From: RFXV01 sp038150465
GTDB taxonomy: Bacteria; Bacteroidota; Bacteroidia; Flavobacteriales; Schleiferiaceae
Direction: 5' to 3'
NCBI GenBank assembly: GCA_038150465.1
Contig: JAYOTP010000003.1
Coordinates: 50,176 to 114,175, forward strand
DNA length: 64,000 bases
Made by a program: the position numbers and the translations under genes
Notes under the pieces: model-generated
The model's input: the letters and a program-made list of their open reading frames with translations, nothing else
Databases searched by the model: none
Told to the model about the DNA's origin: nothing
In this document: positions 63,094-64,000 of the stretch, in pieces
How the letters are laid out: each line of letters opens with the position of its first letter
Numbering within the stretch: the first letter of the stretch is position 1

Positions 63094-63126
63094 AAGCCCG
63101 GACACCTGTCCGGGCTTGTCTTTTTT
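63094..63126 (+). terminator. Rho-independent terminator after the T9SS cargo gene
   Basis: A 10-base-pair stem AAGCCCGGAC / GTCCGGGCTT (63094-63103 with 63108-63117) around a 4-base loop is followed by a T-rich tract (63119-63126). Confidence 0.9.
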
Positions 63127-63170
63127 ATCGGGTTGAAAGGTCTGTTCGGTCGTGACCCCGAAACACTCTT

Positions 63171-63878
63171 TTATCTCGCCACCTGAAACAATTCGTATTG
63201 GTTTTGGCCGAGCACCAAAACATAGGTGCCAGCTGCAAAGTCTTGAATGTTCAGTTCTCTGTTTCCGACCGAATGCTCTTCGAAATAGACGAGTTGGCCA
63301 TGGGCATTGTAGATCGAAATGGCCTTCGGTTCATTCGTGCCGGGCTCAATGAACAGTCTGCTCGATGCTGGATTCGGATAGACATGCAATTCAAGCTCTT
63401 TGTTGGCTACGGAACTTGCAGACAATACGCTGATGCCCTGATTTGGCACACCTACAAATTCCCATCTGTATGTGAAGACCCCAGGGATGATCTCGTTCGG
63501 TTTCCAGTAAAGGGTATCTACGGTCTTGCATGCGAGTTGAGAAACAGCACCCGTCCATATATCAACGACCGAATCATGAAGGATCACGGCCGAAACCTGC
63601 ATGGAATCGGTTAGCGGTACATTATGGGAGAATGACATATGCCCTGCCATCTCACCAACTGTTGTGTCTTGGTGGATAACGCCACCTTGGAGATCGGTTA
63701 TTTCCCAGTAGATCTTGTTTTTTTCCCTGGGCCATAGTACATAGGGTCCGCTATGATACAACTTGACAAGGTCCGTATCAGAAACATTCACGAGCATGCC
63801 CATTTGGGAACAATTCCACTGGCCATATGCGCTGAACGCGAGTGTGCTGAGAGCAAAACTGAATAGAAGATTCTTCAT
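63171..63878 (-). CDS. Secreted protein with type IX sorting domain
   Basis: The 235-residue protein has a signal peptide (KNLLFSFALSTLAFSAYGQ), a central domain of unknown function with cysteines at CSQM and CKTVDT, and a type A T9SS sorting domain at the end (VYPNPASSRLFIEPGTNEPKAISIYNAHGQLVYFEE ... FAAGTYVLVLGQNQYELFQVAR). It is a type IX cargo like its convergent neighbour at 62105-63064 but has a different passenger region. Upstream of its ATG lies the 33-base-period repeat at 63937-63989. Confidence 0.9.
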   Translation of the reverse strand: MKNLLFSFALSTLAFSAYGQWNCSQMGMLVNVSDTDLVKLYHSGPYVLWPREKNKIYWEITDLQGGVIHQDTTVGEMAGHMSFSHNVPLTDSMQVSAVILHDSVVDIWTGAVSQLACKTVDTLYWKPNEIIPGVFTYRWEFVGVPNQGISVLSASSVANKELELHVYPNPASSRLFIEPGTNEPKAISIYNAHGQLVYFEEHSVGNRELNIQDFAAGTYVLVLGQNQYELFQVAR

Positions 63879-63936
63879 TGCAGTGATCTTAGAATTTTTG
63901 ATGCCTCAAATCTCAGAATTTACTGACAACTTAAGT

Positions 63937-63989
63937 ATACGCCTAAGGGTGAATCAGCATAATTGGATGATACGCCTAAGGGTGAATCA
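63937..63989. repeat. Two direct 20-base repeats, 33-base period
   Basis: ATACGCCTAAGGGTGAATCA occurs exactly twice, at 63937-63956 and 63970-63989, with a 13-base spacer. The array may continue past the window. The 122 bases upstream of the T9SS gene hold nothing else clear. The period is a multiple of 3, and open frames cross it on both strands (IRLRVNQ on plus from an ATG at 63901; DSPLGV on minus with a stop at 63920-63922), so it may be coding, a regulatory site, or a dispersed repeat. Confidence 0.7.
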
Positions 63990-64000
63990 AGCCAAAATCC

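Overview
The window is ordinary chromosome of a member of the phylum Bacteroidota, most likely order Flavobacteriales. The evidence is a full-length SprA (the type IX secretion outer-membrane translocon), two proteins with C-terminal type IX sorting domains, a TonB / TonB-dependent-receptor pair, a mevalonate-type isoprenoid operon, DUF families common in that phylum (DUF4286, DUF5522, DUF2797), and intergenic copies of the Bacteroidota -7 promoter element TAnnTTTG. Base composition looks slightly above 50% G+C by eye, which is high for the order. No tRNA, rRNA, CRISPR array, insertion sequence, prophage or resistance gene was seen, and no gene-free stretch exceeds 300 bases (the largest is 231 bases, 9582-9812).

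Layout. 1-9.6 kb, minus strand: ruvA, sprA, gcvH, a VanZ-like membrane protein and a TonB, closed by a clear terminator at 36-59. 9.8-12.8 kb, plus strand: a polyprenyl diphosphate synthase and dnaG. 12.9-15.1 kb: a TonB-dependent receptor. 15.2-19.4 kb, minus strand: a tightly coupled operon queD-fabD-mvaD-GHMP kinase-ubiA, with 4-base overlaps or gaps. Divergent from it at 19.5 kb is a membrane pyrophosphatase with an unusual C-terminal domain. 22-31.7 kb, minus strand: a deoxynucleoside kinase, a GH3-family protein with a small secreted partner, an S9 peptidase, DUF4286, a TPR protein plus lipoprotein, serS, and rplU-rpmA. 31.8-35.5 kb: DUF2797, yebC, groES-groEL.

35.5-40.1 kb, minus strand: a DASS transporter and a coupled set M23 peptidase-MerR-LemA-two TPM-domain proteins. 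40.2-43.5 kb, plus strand: alaS and an outer-membrane barrel. 43.5-46.3 kb, minus strand: DUF5522-hutU-Skp/OmpH. 46.4-47.3 kb: a LysM glucosaminidase. 47.3-54.1 kb, minus strand: a long coupled operon adk-obgE-PAP2-crcB-glycosyltransferase-rnhB-large lipoprotein. 54.2-56.7 kb: mannose-1-phosphate guanylyltransferase and a DUF389 protein. 56.7-60.6 kb: fumC, a tiny membrane protein, der and era. 60.7-64 kb: a lipoprotein, two type IX cargo proteins, and a 33-base-period direct repeat at the right edge.

The content is mostly housekeeping. The most unusual item is the membrane pyrophosphatase, whose last ~140 residues carry what looks like a YceI-type (isoprenoid-lipid binding, periplasmic) domain. 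It sits across a shared promoter region from an isoprenoid operon. The second is the tandem repeat at the right edge. I did not see a convincing new multi-gene system such as a defence island.
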